DNA of 64,000 bases from Bacillota bacterium (GTDB taxonomy: Bacteria > Bacillota > Clostridia > Christensenellales > Pumilibacteraceae). The stretch is taken from contig WRAY01000001.1 in NCBI GenBank assembly GCA_009779975.1, positions 62,001-126,000 on the forward strand, read 5' to 3'. The notes under the pieces were generated by a model that was given only the letters and a program-made list of their open reading frames with translations, searched no databases and was not told where the DNA came from. Positions 34,114 to 45,500 of this stretch are shown piece after piece (the first letter of the stretch is position 1; every line of letters begins with the position of its first letter). The position numbers were made by a program, and so were the translations under genes.

Positions 34114-37100
34114 ATGAAAAAACTTAAACTACTATTTGTTTTGATATTTGCCGCACTCAGTGTGAGTATTCTTTTTGCTTGCAGATTGCCGCAATTTGTT
34201 GTCACGATACCCAGCGGATTTTCTTCAAATATTGAAGTGTTTGAGGTTTTTGTTAATGGCAGTGAAGAGCCTCTGACTCAGCGGCATAATATTGTAACCG
34301 AAGGCGACACTATCACCATTCGCTACAGAACTGCTCCTACTTTTCGCGGCGAAGTCAGGCTCTCCGGCACTTTGACCCAAAGCACATTTAACACCGAAAC
34401 AAGACTTCGGGAAATAACCCACATTGTAACATACCATGTTGAAATTGAAATTGTTGCCCATCCTATTTCCCAAACTTTCACCGCTTATTTTTCCGGCGAG
34501 GGAACAAACGAGGAGCCCCGCATACATGATATAGGCGATGACATCACCCTTCCCTCTTCATTCCGTGAAAACTATTGGTTTTTGGGTTGGAGAATTTATA
34601 GTGTTGATTTAGATGAATACGCTCCTTATAATGTTATTGAAAATAATGAAGATTACTTTGACTACAACAACACAGACGATGATGAAGATGTAATCACAAG
34701 TTGGCCTCCTTATTACACCTTTACAAACACTCTTCCCTTCATTGCTCACAATGTCCGAGCCGAAGGAGTTCTGCGTCTTGTTTCACAATGGCGCTCAGCA
34801 GTTGCACCGACAGACATAACAATTATTGGCGGGGACAGAGTTGTTCCGTTCAGGGAAGATTCCATGAACCGCTCTTATCAATTGACATATCTTCTTGACC
34901 CGAATAGCGCAGACTACATGGGGCTTGTTTGGGAATCAAGCAATCCTGATTATATTTCAGTCAATGACTCGGGTCTTGTTAATATTCATCATGCCGGAAG
35001 CGCCCAAATCACAGTCAGCGTTTTGGGTCATCTTGAAATTTATGACACAATATTATTCACCGCAACATTGACAAATATTCACACTCTCACTCTTTGCAGC
35101 AGCGTTTCGGGTCTTAGCCTTTTTCACTCCCCTGTTGAAGGAGTTGCAGTCGGAGAAGAAATCGGGATTATTTTTAGTCTCCACAATAATTTTGAAATTG
35201 GGGACGATTTTGTTATTAGTATTTTCAGTTATAACGGCGAACACAGAAACTATCACGGATTTGACGCAACTACCCTCAATCTTTCCGAATTCGGCGGATA
35301 TTTCACATTTGTCATGGTTGAAAATGCCATTATTTCCTTTTCGGGAATTATTGACAACACTCCTCCGGTTGAAGCCGAATTAATAACAATTAACGGCGAT
35401 AGTTCTAGGGTTGCAAGTGAACTTGGGGACGATATTGCTCTTAGTTTTATTATCTATCCTGAAAATGCCAATACCAATTGGTCTATTGTCGTTTTCTCTT
35501 CAAGCGATGATAGCATTGCCTCTGTTAATCAACAAGGTGTTGTTTCTTTCAATTCACATGGCATCGTCACAATCACTGCAAGGCTTTACAGCACTCTTTC
35601 AGGCACAAATATCTTTATGGACGAAGATGCCGTTATTTTTGATGTTTATCAAGTTTTTCTTCCCGATAGCGTGACTATTCAAGGCGGAGACAGAGAATTA
35701 AACATAATCACAACAACTCATGTTGACTTAAATATTGTCATTGACCCTGTTGACAGAACAGAAGGCTATTACACAATTGAATGGGAGTCAAGCAATAGCA
35801 ATATTGCATCTATTAATATAACAGACTATCACAACCGAGTTTCTTTCCACGCTTTCGGAACAGTTGTTATCACTGTCAGAATTATGCGCGGCGGAACTGT
35901 TTTGGCTTATGACAGCATCACAATCCGCATAACAACAGCAATAACCGCCCTTGCAATCAATGGCTATCAAACTCAAACAATAACTGTTAGGGCAGATGCT
36001 GGCGACATGGCGTTTAATGCGGCCGCTTATCCAATAGGATATGCTGTTTTTCCTCCGGGTGCAGTGATGCTTTGGAGTTCAAGCAATCCTTCTGTGGTGT
36101 CTGTCACTCAAAATGGAGTTGTTTCATTCCTTGCTCCCGGCACAGCGAGAATAACCGTTCAATTTCCGGGAACTCCTTATTGGGCTGAAATCTGGTTCAA
36201 TGTTTCTCAGTATCCAAGAGGTATTGAAATTCAAACTCCCTCAAACACTGTTGTTAGAATTAATTCATCCTATCAATTAAATGCTGAAGTTTATGGAGAA
36301 GATCCATATCTTCCTATGGCGGCATATGACATTTCATGGGGAACAAGCAATCCAAGCATTGCAACTGTTTCTAACACCGGTCTTGTCACATTCCACTCTG
36401 TCGGAAGTGTCACTATCACCGCTTCAATTTCAACTGTTATTTCAGGAGTTTTGAGAGATTTTTCTCATTCAATAACATTTGATGTCCGCCCAACGGCAAA
36501 TCAAATAACCATCACTCCTCCGATTCATACTACTGTCAGAGAAAATGACCCTGCTCCTCATGCCCGCAGTGTCACGCTAATATATACTGTTAATCCAACG
36601 AATGCAATCGGATTTAGCGTTGTTTGGACAACGACCAACCCTTCTGTTGCAACTGTTGAAAATGGTGTTGTTTCATTCCACGGAGCGGGAGCGGCAACAA
36701 TTCGTGCCCAAATTGATGATGCCGTTTTAGGTTTAACACAATTTGCAGAAATCACATTCACTGTCACTCCTCAGCCGACAGGCGTTTCTATTGACGGGGC
36801 AACCGAAAGGCAAGTCAGTTCCGGAAGTCAATCTGTTAATTTGATGAATGATATTGTCATTAATCCGACAAACGCTGACGGATATCTTTTGATTTTCAAT
36901 TCAAGCAACCCTTCGGTTGTCTCAGTTGACAGATATAGCGGTGTTGTCACCTTTAGCAATGTTAATTATGGAACTGCAATAATCACTGTTCGTCTTTATG
37001 ACACAATGCTTGACATTTTGAATGTTTTTGTTGATAGTGCTTTTGTCACATTCAGAGTCACTGCTGTTGCAACAGGCGTTCAAATAATAGACGGAAACCG

Positions 37101-40100
37101 TGATGTCTATCGCGGTGAAAACACTCTTGAACTTCAAGCAATAGTTCTTCCTATTGAGACTGAGGGCTACACTTTTGTTTGGGAGTCGTCAAATCCTTTG
37201 ATTGCAACAGTTGACGCTTTTGGTGTTGTTCATTTTGTTTCACACGGCTCAGTCACTATCACCGTTTCCCTTTTAGGCACAAACTTTGAAGCAAGCACCA
37301 CTGTTAATATTCGTCCGATACAAACAATGCCTGTCAGCATCACAATAGGTTTTGGTTCAGTCATTCATCGAGAAGATGCTCCCAACATTCAACTATCAAT
37401 TTCGGCAGCCCCCTCAAACCCTCAGATAAGTGCAACTCAAAATATTGTTTGGACTTCGCTTAATCCGACTGTTGCCTCTGTCGGAAGATACACCGGCGTT
37501 GTTTCATTCGGAAGTGTTACTGCTGTTACCGCCGTTGTGATTAGAGCGACATTTGCATTCAATGACACTATTTTTGATGAAGTGACGCTTTATGTCCACC
37601 CTGCTCCGACAAATATTGAAATTATGACATCTGGACTTATTGGTGAGGGCGGATTTATCCACAGACGAAATGATTCTCCGAACATGTCTCTTTCTGTCAA
37701 TGTTTCACCCCTTAACTCTATTGATCTTGACACAGTTTGGACATCAAGCAATGAGAGCATTGCAACTGTTTCAATGCTTGACGGATATGGTGTTGTTAGT
37801 TTTGTTTCCGGTGCATACGGCTTTGTCACAATAACAGTCAGCATCAACGGAGTTGGCAATATCAGAATTTCAGACTCCGTTACTTTTAGAGTCAGTGCAG
37901 TCCCCACAGCAATTCGCATAACCGGTGAAGGAATTGTCGGAAACTACCACTTCATTCAAGAAAATCAATCCCCTCTTCAATTGACCGCTGTTGTCTATCC
38001 TGTCAACTGGGCATCGGGTTATGACATTGTTTGGGAAATTGAAGGAACAGGCTTAAGTTTGACAACAACTTTTGGGGCTTCAACAACAGTAAATTTCTCA
38101 GGCTCAGCCTCTGACGGACATATTACTGCTATTATTCAAATTGACGGTCTTCCGATAGGAGTTTCAACGCAAATCAACTTTACCACTGTTTCAGCGCCAA
38201 GAGGCGTTCAAATTTTTAATAACTATCATGTTATTCGAAGTGACCATGCCCCGATTCAACTTAATGTCGGAATTTCACCTTTTGGAACAACAGGCGATCT
38301 TGTCTTTAGTTCAAATGCTCCTTCTGTTGCAACTGTTAATCAGTCAGGTCTTGTTTCAATCGTTGGCAGAGGGACTGCTATCATTACCGTCAGACTTTAT
38401 TTCAACGGTGAATTTATTGCCCAGCATAGTGCAACATTTGTTGTTGCCGGAATTCCTTCAAGCATTTCTATTGACGAACAACCTGTCTTTAATTTAAGAG
38501 ACGGTCACACCATCAGCATAGAAAGAGAGTTGGAAACAACAATCACTCCTGAGATATTGCCCGAGCATCGTCATCTTTTCACTATTGAATGGACTTCCAG
38601 CAATGAGAGCGTTGCAACCATTTCAAGCACCGGACTTGTTCAAATTCATGGAATTGGCTCAACAGTTATTCGTGTTCAAGTTCAAGGATTTCCAAATTTA
38701 TTTGATGAAATAACTATTAATATTTTTGGTCAAATTGAAGGCATTGAGATTGAAAACACTGTTATTAGAGAACGAAGAGACTTGAACACTCCGATTTATG
38801 TTGAAGTTGATGTCTTGATGAATAATTTATCTCAAACTCCTCAGCATTACTCTTTAACCTTTGTTTCAAGCGACACTGCTGTTGTGACTGTTAACAATCA
38901 AGGAAGAGTGACAATTGTCGGTGCCGGAAATGCAACCATATTCGTTAGTTTAAGAGATGATTTGACCGGCGCATATATAGTTGCTGATGAGATTGTGGAA
39001 GTCACTATCACTGCTCCTCCCAACATTGTCACCATTAATGGACTAACTTCAGACGAGAGAACTGTTTTGGTTGGTGATGAAATGTTTGCCAATATATCCG
39101 TTACCACAACTGAGAAATATTATGTCTACGGTCAAACTTGGTGTGCTGTTGAAGAAAGGATGGTATATGACTATATTCTTGTTCCGTTTGATATTTGGGA
39201 ACACAATCTGGTTGTTTTCTCACTAAACGAAAATATTGTAACAATTGAAAGAATAGACATTCCGGAACTATTTCTATTTGACATTAATTTTCTCTCTCAG
39301 GGAACTGTTGAAATTCGAGCAGAGGCTTGGAGTTTGTGCGGCAATATAATGTATGCTTATGCCTATATTATTTTCACAGTCCTTCCAACAGATGCAGCAG
39401 TTTTAATTGATAAAAATAATGAAATATCTCGTGAACAATATGTTGGAAGTGAAATAGATTTAAGAGGTTTTGTTAGTGTCATGATTCCCGATATTAATTA
39501 TTCCCTGTTGTTTACTTCAAACAATTCTTTAATAGCAGCAACTGACGACCATAATCCTAGCATCATATTATTCAATGGTCCAGGCACTGCTACCATTACT
39601 GTTTCTTTATATCAAGTTATTTTTGATGCGGAAAGCATGCAAAACATCTTCCGAGGCTCATCAACTATCTCGTTCACTGTCATTCAAAGAGCAAATACTG
39701 TTGTTATTTCTCCTCCTGCAACATTGTCTCGCAGTCAATATGTTGATGAAACTGTTAATTTGAGAAATCATGTTTCTGCGCTTCCTTTGAACAGCGCTGC
39801 CCATGACTTTACATTCTCGTCAGACAACACTTCAGTCGCGACAGTTAACTCAAACACAGGCGTTGTTTCGTTTGTCTCAGCAGGTTCTGTCACAATCACT
39901 GTCAGACTTTATCACATTGCAAGCAACGGAGACAGGGTCTTTAGGCACTCAGAAACAATAACATTCACTGTCATTCAAAGAGCAGCCACCGTTTCAATTG
40001 CCGGAGCGGAAGAACTTCCTCGAGCGCAATATGTTGACTCAGCCGTTAACTTAAGAAATCATCTGACTATTAATCCGTCAAATCATGCTGACTATGCTCT

Positions 40101-42159
40101 AACATTCTCCTCAAATGCGATAACTGTTGCAACTGTTAACTCAAGCGGCGTTGTTTCGTTTGTCGGTTCAGGAAATGTCACTATCACAATAAGGCTCTAT
40201 CATGTTCCGACAAGCGGAGCAAATGTCTTTAGGCATCAAGTGACCATAACATTTAATGTCATTCAAAGAGCAAATACTTTTGTGGTTGGTGAAAACCTCT
40301 CTCGTGATGTTTATATTTATGATAGCGTCAACTTAAGAAACTATATCATTGTTCTTCCGGCAGGACACGCTGACTATGCTTTAACCTTTGGTTCAAACGC
40401 AACCAATATCGCAACTGTTAACGCTCAAGGTGTTGTTAATTTTATCAATCTTGGTTCAGCAACCATAACAATAAGACTCTATCATGTTCCGACGAGCGGA
40501 GCAAATGTCTTTAGGCATCAAGTGACAATTACTTTTGAAGTTTCTCATTTTGATATAAACTATGCATTCCTAATAATAAACAATCAAAATGTGATAACAG
40601 GTCTTACTGCCCTTGGTCAGCAACAAACAAACATTGTTATTCCGGAGTCAGTCCTTGGAATTGGAAGCAATGCTTTCTTTGGTGCAGCAAATTTGACATC
40701 AATCACCATTCCGGCCTCGGTGACAAGTATTGGAATTAGTGCTTTCCAGTCTGCCACCGGTATTTTGTCCATAGTCATCCCTGAATCAGTAGTAAATATC
40801 GGATTCTTCGCTTTTGCAAATTGGACATCATCTCAAACAATATATGTCGAAGGACGAACTTCCGCCCCTCTTGAATGGAGTGCAAGTTGGTTTTCGGGCT
40901 CTCCTCATATTGTTTGGCGTGGGTGGTATGATTATTTTGTTATAAACAATCAAAATATTATAACAGGATTAACTTCTAGTGGGCAGCAAAGAGCAGACCT
41001 TGTTATCCCCTCAAGCGTGACAGCAATCGGAAGCGGTGCATTTTTTCAAGCAGAACATATAACATCGATTGTTATGCCAACATCTGTCACAAGTATTGGC
41101 ACTAACGCTTTTAACGGAACGCTAAACTTGACATCTATAATTATTCCTGCATCAGTAACAACTATTGAAGGCAGTGCTTTTCAAAACACACCCAATTTGC
41201 GAACCCTCACTTTTGCAGAGAACAGCGAACTAACAAACATTAGCGGACTGGCATTTGCAGGTTCGGGCTTAGATTTTATAATTATTCCGCCATCAGTAAA
41301 TACTATTGGTATTCAAGCATTTTTGTGGTGGACTTCTTCGCAGACAATATTTGTTGCCGGACGAACTTACGCACCGGCAACTTGGCATGAAAATTGGGCT
41401 CAAATGTCAAGTGCTAATATTGTTTGGCTGCCAATTGCCTATAGTCATTTTAATATTAACAGCAACCAAATAACAGGGCTTACCTCTTTAGGACAAACTC
41501 AAACTTCTCTTGCTATTCCGCCATCAGTGACAAGTATTGGGAGCAATGCCTTTTATGGGGAAACAACTTTCACTTCGATGTTAATTACATCATCGATGAC
41601 AAGCATTGGAAATTTTGCGTTTTGGAATGCAACGGGACTAACCTCTATCCATATTCCGTCATCTGTGACAAATCTTGGAATTCAGGCATTTCGAGGCACA
41701 GCAAATTTAAGAACCGTCACTTTTGGACAAGACATTCAAATAACAAGTATTCAGACAGGCATGTTCCATGTTCCAATAGCCTTAACATCAATCACTATCC
41801 CCGCATCCGTTACATATATCGGAACTCATGCGTTTTTTGGTGCTTCCAGTTTGGCAACCGTTAATTTTGAACAAGGCAGTCGGTTAACAAATATTGGGCA
41901 TGGTGCGTTTCAATCAACAGGACTAACATCAATCACCATTCCCCAATCAGTGACAAATATCGGGCAAATTGCTTTTTCGAGAATACCAAGTTTAACATCA
42001 GTCACCATTCCTTCCTCGGTTGTGAACATGGGATTAAATGTGTTTGAAGATTGGACTTCTAGTCAAACAATAAGAATTCAAGGACGCTCGTCGGCTCCGG
42101 CAACATGGAACACAGGTTGGCTTGGAAACTCAACCGCAAACCTTGTTTGGAACTCTTAG
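34114..42159 (+). CDS. giant lipoprotein with about 19 BIG2 domains and BspA-type leucine-rich repeats
   Basis: The 2681-residue surface protein starts MKKLKLLFVLIFAALSVSIL with a lipobox LFAC (Cys23). Residues 235-2145 contain about 19 bacterial Ig-like group 2 units, recognisable by WESSNPSVATV ... GVVSFHSAGSVTITV. Residues 2150-2681 carry LRR_5 (BspA/TpLRR) units of the type LTSITIPASVTSIGTHAFFG. These fall into three blocks, each opening with NNQNVITGLTSLGQ-type sequence and ending in WTSSQTIYVEGRTSAPLEW. The two giant plus-strand genes form a pair on the opposite strand from their surroundings. The likely role is adhesion or binding of host, partner or glycan. The BIG2 stalk would put the LRR tip far from the membrane. 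Confidence 0.9.
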   Translation: MKKLKLLFVLIFAALSVSILFACRLPQFVVTIPSGFSSNIEVFEVFVNGSEEPLTQRHNIVTEGDTITIRYRTAPTFRGEVRLSGTLTQSTFNTETRLREITHIVTYHVEIEIVAHPISQTFTAYFSGEGTNEEPRIHDIGDDITLPSSFRENYWFLGWRIYSVDLDEYAPYNVIENNEDYFDYNNTDDDEDVITSWPPYYTFTNTLPFIAHNVRAEGVLRLVSQWRSAVAPTDITIIGGDRVVPFREDSMNRSYQLTYLLDPNSADYMGLVWESSNPDYISVNDSGLVNIHHAGSAQITVSVLGHLEIYDTILFTATLTNIHTLTLCSSVSGLSLFHSPVEGVAVGEEIGIIFSLHNNFEIGDDFVISIFSYNGEHRNYHGFDATTLNLSEFGGYFTFVMVENAIISFSGIIDNTPPVEAELITINGDSSRVASELGDDIALSFIIYPENANTNWSIVVFSSSDDSIASVNQQGVVSFNSHGIVTITARLYSTLSGTNIFMDEDAVIFDVYQVFLPDSVTIQGGDRELNIITTTHVDLNIVIDPVDRTEGYYTIEWESSNSNIASINITDYHNRVSFHAFGTVVITVRIMRGGTVLAYDSITIRITTAITALAINGYQTQTITVRADAGDMAFNAAAYPIGYAVFPPGAVMLWSSSNPSVVSVTQNGVVSFLAPGTARITVQFPGTPYWAEIWFNVSQYPRGIEIQTPSNTVVRINSSYQLNAEVYGEDPYLPMAAYDISWGTSNPSIATVSNTGLVTFHSVGSVTITASISTVISGVLRDFSHSITFDVRPTANQITITPPIHTTVRENDPAPHARSVTLIYTVNPTNAIGFSVVWTTTNPSVATVENGVVSFHGAGAATIRAQIDDAVLGLTQFAEITFTVTPQPTGVSIDGATERQVSSGSQSVNLMNDIVINPTNADGYLLIFNSSNPSVVSVDRYSGVVTFSNVNYGTAIITVRLYDTMLDILNVFVDSAFVTFRVTAVATGVQIIDGNRDVYRGENTLELQAIVLPIETEGYTFVWESSNPLIATVDAFGVVHFVSHGSVTITVSLLGTNFEASTTVNIRPIQTMPVSITIGFGSVIHREDAPNIQLSISAAPSNPQISATQNIVWTSLNPTVASVGRYTGVVSFGSVTAVTAVVIRATFAFNDTIFDEVTLYVHPAPTNIEIMTSGLIGEGGFIHRRNDSPNMSLSVNVSPLNSIDLDTVWTSSNESIATVSMLDGYGVVSFVSGAYGFVTITVSINGVGNIRISDSVTFRVSAVPTAIRITGEGIVGNYHFIQENQSPLQLTAVVYPVNWASGYDIVWEIEGTGLSLTTTFGASTTVNFSGSASDGHITAIIQIDGLPIGVSTQINFTTVSAPRGVQIFNNYHVIRSDHAPIQLNVGISPFGTTGDLVFSSNAPSVATVNQSGLVSIVGRGTAIITVRLYFNGEFIAQHSATFVVAGIPSSISIDEQPVFNLRDGHTISIERELETTITPEILPEHRHLFTIEWTSSNESVATISSTGLVQIHGIGSTVIRVQVQGFPNLFDEITINIFGQIEGIEIENTVIRERRDLNTPIYVEVDVLMNNLSQTPQHYSLTFVSSDTAVVTVNNQGRVTIVGAGNATIFVSLRDDLTGAYIVADEIVEVTITAPPNIVTINGLTSDERTVLVGDEMFANISVTTTEKYYVYGQTWCAVEERMVYDYILVPFDIWEHNLVVFSLNENIVTIERIDIPELFLFDINFLSQGTVEIRAEAWSLCGNIMYAYAYIIFTVLPTDAAVLIDKNNEISREQYVGSEIDLRGFVSVMIPDINYSLLFTSNNSLIAATDDHNPSIILFNGPGTATITVSLYQVIFDAESMQNIFRGSSTISFTVIQRANTVVISPPATLSRSQYVDETVNLRNHVSALPLNSAAHDFTFSSDNTSVATVNSNTGVVSFVSAGSVTITVRLYHIASNGDRVFRHSETITFTVIQRAATVSIAGAEELPRAQYVDSAVNLRNHLTINPSNHADYALTFSSNAITVATVNSSGVVSFVGSGNVTITIRLYHVPTSGANVFRHQVTITFNVIQRANTFVVGENLSRDVYIYDSVNLRNYIIVLPAGHADYALTFGSNATNIATVNAQGVVNFINLGSATITIRLYHVPTSGANVFRHQVTITFEVSHFDINYAFLIINNQNVITGLTALGQQQTNIVIPESVLGIGSNAFFGAANLTSITIPASVTSIGISAFQSATGILSIVIPESVVNIGFFAFANWTSSQTIYVEGRTSAPLEWSASWFSGSPHIVWRGWYDYFVINNQNIITGLTSSGQQRADLVIPSSVTAIGSGAFFQAEHITSIVMPTSVTSIGTNAFNGTLNLTSIIIPASVTTIEGSAFQNTPNLRTLTFAENSELTNISGLAFAGSGLDFIIIPPSVNTIGIQAFLWWTSSQTIFVAGRTYAPATWHENWAQMSSANIVWLPIAYSHFNINSNQITGLTSLGQTQTSLAIPPSVTSIGSNAFYGETTFTSMLITSSMTSIGNFAFWNATGLTSIHIPSSVTNLGIQAFRGTANLRTVTFGQDIQITSIQTGMFHVPIALTSITIPASVTYIGTHAFFGASSLATVNFEQGSRLTNIGHGAFQSTGLTSITIPQSVTNIGQIAFSRIPSLTSVTIPSSVVNMGLNVFEDWTSSQTIRIQGRSSAPATWNTGWLGNSTANLVWNS

Positions 42160-42527
42160 AGTTTAAAAGCGAATGATTTCTTTTAAGACATTCTCGTTTG
42201 AATTCTCTATTGCGGCGGTCGGAGATATTCAATCCAACAAGCACTCCCAAATGACAAAAGGGTCAAAGACCTCAAAAGAGAATAATATTTCTTATGACAT
42301 TCTCGTTTGAATTCGCTTTTCAGTGCATATACTAATGATGTATAATGTAGATACTTAGAAAAAGATAGTAAGATTTTACTATCTTTTTCTAATTGTTTGA
42401 GTGTCAAACAATTTTGCTAAGAATTTATTTTTTTAAGATAAATCCGGCAAAAAAATAAAACCGGCACTCGCTTAGGTTTTTTTAGGTCAATTTCAAAAAA
42501 GACCAAAAAACCGACAAGGAGAAAAAA
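42160..42527. other. intergenic region between the giant genes with direct repeats and a hairpin
   Basis: Two direct copies of about 38 bases share ACATTCTCGTTTGAATTC (42188-42205 and 42297-42314). TATAAT at about 42339 may be a -10 box (weak TTTTCA -35, 18 bases). A hairpin of 14 or more pairs, GAAAAAGATAGTAA/TTACTATCTTTTTC (about 42359-42390), follows at once and would end any transcript started there. A second hairpin, GGTTTTTTTAGGTC/GACCAAAAAACC (42474-42512), lies just before AAGGAG and the next start codon. Confidence 0.55.
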
Positions 42528-45500
42528 ATGAAAAAAATCAAAAAAACTCTGTTGATGTTTGCTCTTGCATTAATTGCTTTGGCAATATCAATAGGTGCGT
42601 TTGTTGCGTGTGAAGTAACCGAAGACAATCGCACTGTCACTGTCGGACAAACTCCTCAAGGAATTGCACTCTTTGAAGTGCTTCAAGGAAGCACTTCCTT
42701 AACTGAGGGTGCAAATCAAATTGCAGACGGAACGGTTTTGACTGTTCGTTGGAGAGCGGAGGCAACTCATACTGCCACTGTGACGATAGGAGGTGCGGCT
42801 CCGGTCGGCACTACCGTCGGAGCAGACGGAACCAGCACTGCCTTACATACTGTTTCCGCTAATGTCACAATTTCAATCACTGCAACGCCTACAGGAAATC
42901 AACCAGCCCCAACAATTTCAATTGCAGGAGAGGCAACTCGCACTGCAAGAGTCGGAGACGAGGCGGTGACACTTGCTGCAACTGTTCAAAACCTTGAAAC
43001 ATATCAAATCACTTGGTCAACAAGTGACCCACTAGTTGCGACTGTTTCAAACGGTGTTGTTACATTTGTGGGTCAAGGAGATGCAGCAATAACTGCAACT
43101 ATTGACGGAGTAACTCCTGCGGTTTCCGCAAGCGTTAATTTCGTTGTTTCCCCTGTCCTTGCACCAGCCCCAACAATTTCTATTGCCGGAGATGCTAACA
43201 GAGAGGCAAGAGTCGGTGACCCTACGGTCACACTCACACCAACTGTCACTAATCTTTCAACCTATGAAATCACTTGGTCAACAAGCGACCCGTTAGTTGC
43301 AACTGTTTTAAACGGTGTTATTACATTTGTGGGTCAAGGAAATGTAACAATAACTGCAACTATAGACGGAGTAATCCCTGCGGTTTCCGCAAGCGTTAAT
43401 TTCGTTGTTTCCCCTGCCCTTGTTCCTTCAATTGAAATAACAGGTCACGCAGGCGGAAATGTCAGAGTTACTGATTCTCCCGTTCAACTTAATGCAGTTG
43501 TTACTAATCTTTCAACTTATGAAGTTATTTGGACAACAAACTTGCCTCAACTTGCAACTGTCGACAGATACACCGGTCTTGTTTCTTTTGAAGGGCATTT
43601 AGGGACTGTTAGGATAACTGCAACTGAAGAAACAGGCATTAGCACTTTTATTGAATTTACTATTTTTGATGTCCCGACAGGAATTAATCTTCCCTTAGGC
43701 AGCGCTATTACAACTCGTGAAGATGATGAAATTAACCTATCATCACTTGCGGCAATCCTTCCTTTAATTCATGTCCACCCTGACTATGCACTAGCGTTCT
43801 CAGCCTCCGGAGTTGGAACTAATGTTGCAAGAATTAATCAAACAGAAGGGTTCGTTTATTTCTCAGGTCATGGAAACGGTTCGGTTACCGTCACAATTCC
43901 CGGAACCAGTTTTAGCGAAACAATATTATTTGCTGTTGACGCTGTTCCAACCACAATTACTTTAAGAGATATCCAAACAACAGTTAGAATAGACCACTCC
44001 CCCGCTATTCAACTTCTTGCTGATGTTAACACTAACGCAAGTGGATTTAGTTTAAGGTGGCATTCAAATGCTCCAAGTGTTGCTAGCATTAACACACTAA
44101 ATGGTGTTGTGACACTACATACTCCCGGAACTGTTACTTTTACTGTTTTCCTCTATGATGGAGCAACTCAAGTTGCAGGAGAACATATTGATACTGATAC
44201 TGTTGTATTTACTATTACTGCTGTTCCTACGGGTGTGACTATAATGGAAAGCACAACTAACCTTCCTTTTATTGCTAGCGGAGAGCATTTTCTCACTAAT
44301 TTCCTAACAAATTTAGGAAGAGACCCTCTTCATATTCGTCAAGATGATGTTTTTTATATCTTCCCAAGAATCAATCCATATCCAGCGGCATCTCAAAACT
44401 ACGCAATTGAGTGGGAAACAACTGGTGTCATTCAATTTAATGAAACAACCGGAAGACTTTCATTCTCCGGCCCTGGTGCAGGAACCCTTATCGCAAGGCT
44501 GACAATAACAACAGCAACTGGCTCAAGCACTGTTCAAGCAACACTATCCGGCGGACTTTTCAACAATATCCGTCCTGTTGCAACCGGCATTAATGTCATC
44601 GGAAACAGAAACGCAACTGTCGGCGACTCTCCCGTTCAGTTGACCGCCTCAATAGTTCCGACTAACACTGTTGGCTACACGATTAACTGGCATTCAAGCA
44701 ACGAAAATGCAGTAACTGTTAATAATAACGGTCTTGTCACTATCGTCGACGAAGGCTCTTCAACCATTACTGTTTCATTGGTCGGATTTGGAACAACCGT
44801 CTCTTACCAATTCACATTCGTTGTTAACCCTATCGGAGTTTATTCAATAACTTTTAATCTTAACAGCGGAAATTGGCCGGACGGAACCACAGTTCCTTTT
44901 CAAGGCGAATATGACACTGCCGTTCAAATTCCAACCGCTGTTCCGACAAGAGTTGGTCATTCATTCGGCGGATGGCAACTCTCATCTAACACTAGCGTTA
45001 TCTACCAAGCGGGAGACATGACAACAACAACAATCCCAGAGGGCGGAATAACCTTTAATGCTATTTGGAATGTTAATCAATACTCAATAACATTTAACAG
45101 CGACGGCGGAAGTGCGGTTTCAAATATTAGCAATCAAAATTATGGAACTTCGCTGGCAACACTTTGGCCGAGCAATCCGACAAAAACAGGCTACACTTTT
45201 AGGCACTGGGCATCAGTCGGAACAACAACTGCAATAACAGTCCCGACAAATATGCCGGCAGGCGGATTAAACCTTACTGCTATTTGGGAAATTAATACCT
45301 ACACAATCACATTCAACCTAAACGACGGAACAAATCATGCCGAAAACCCATCAACATTTAATATTCATGACCTTAACATTACTTTAGAGAACGCAAGCAA
45401 AGAGCATCATAGTTTTGACGGATGGTTTGCTCATGCAACCGAAGGCAGCACTCCGATAACTCAAATAACAACCCTTGGCGATGTTACTCTTTTTGCAAGA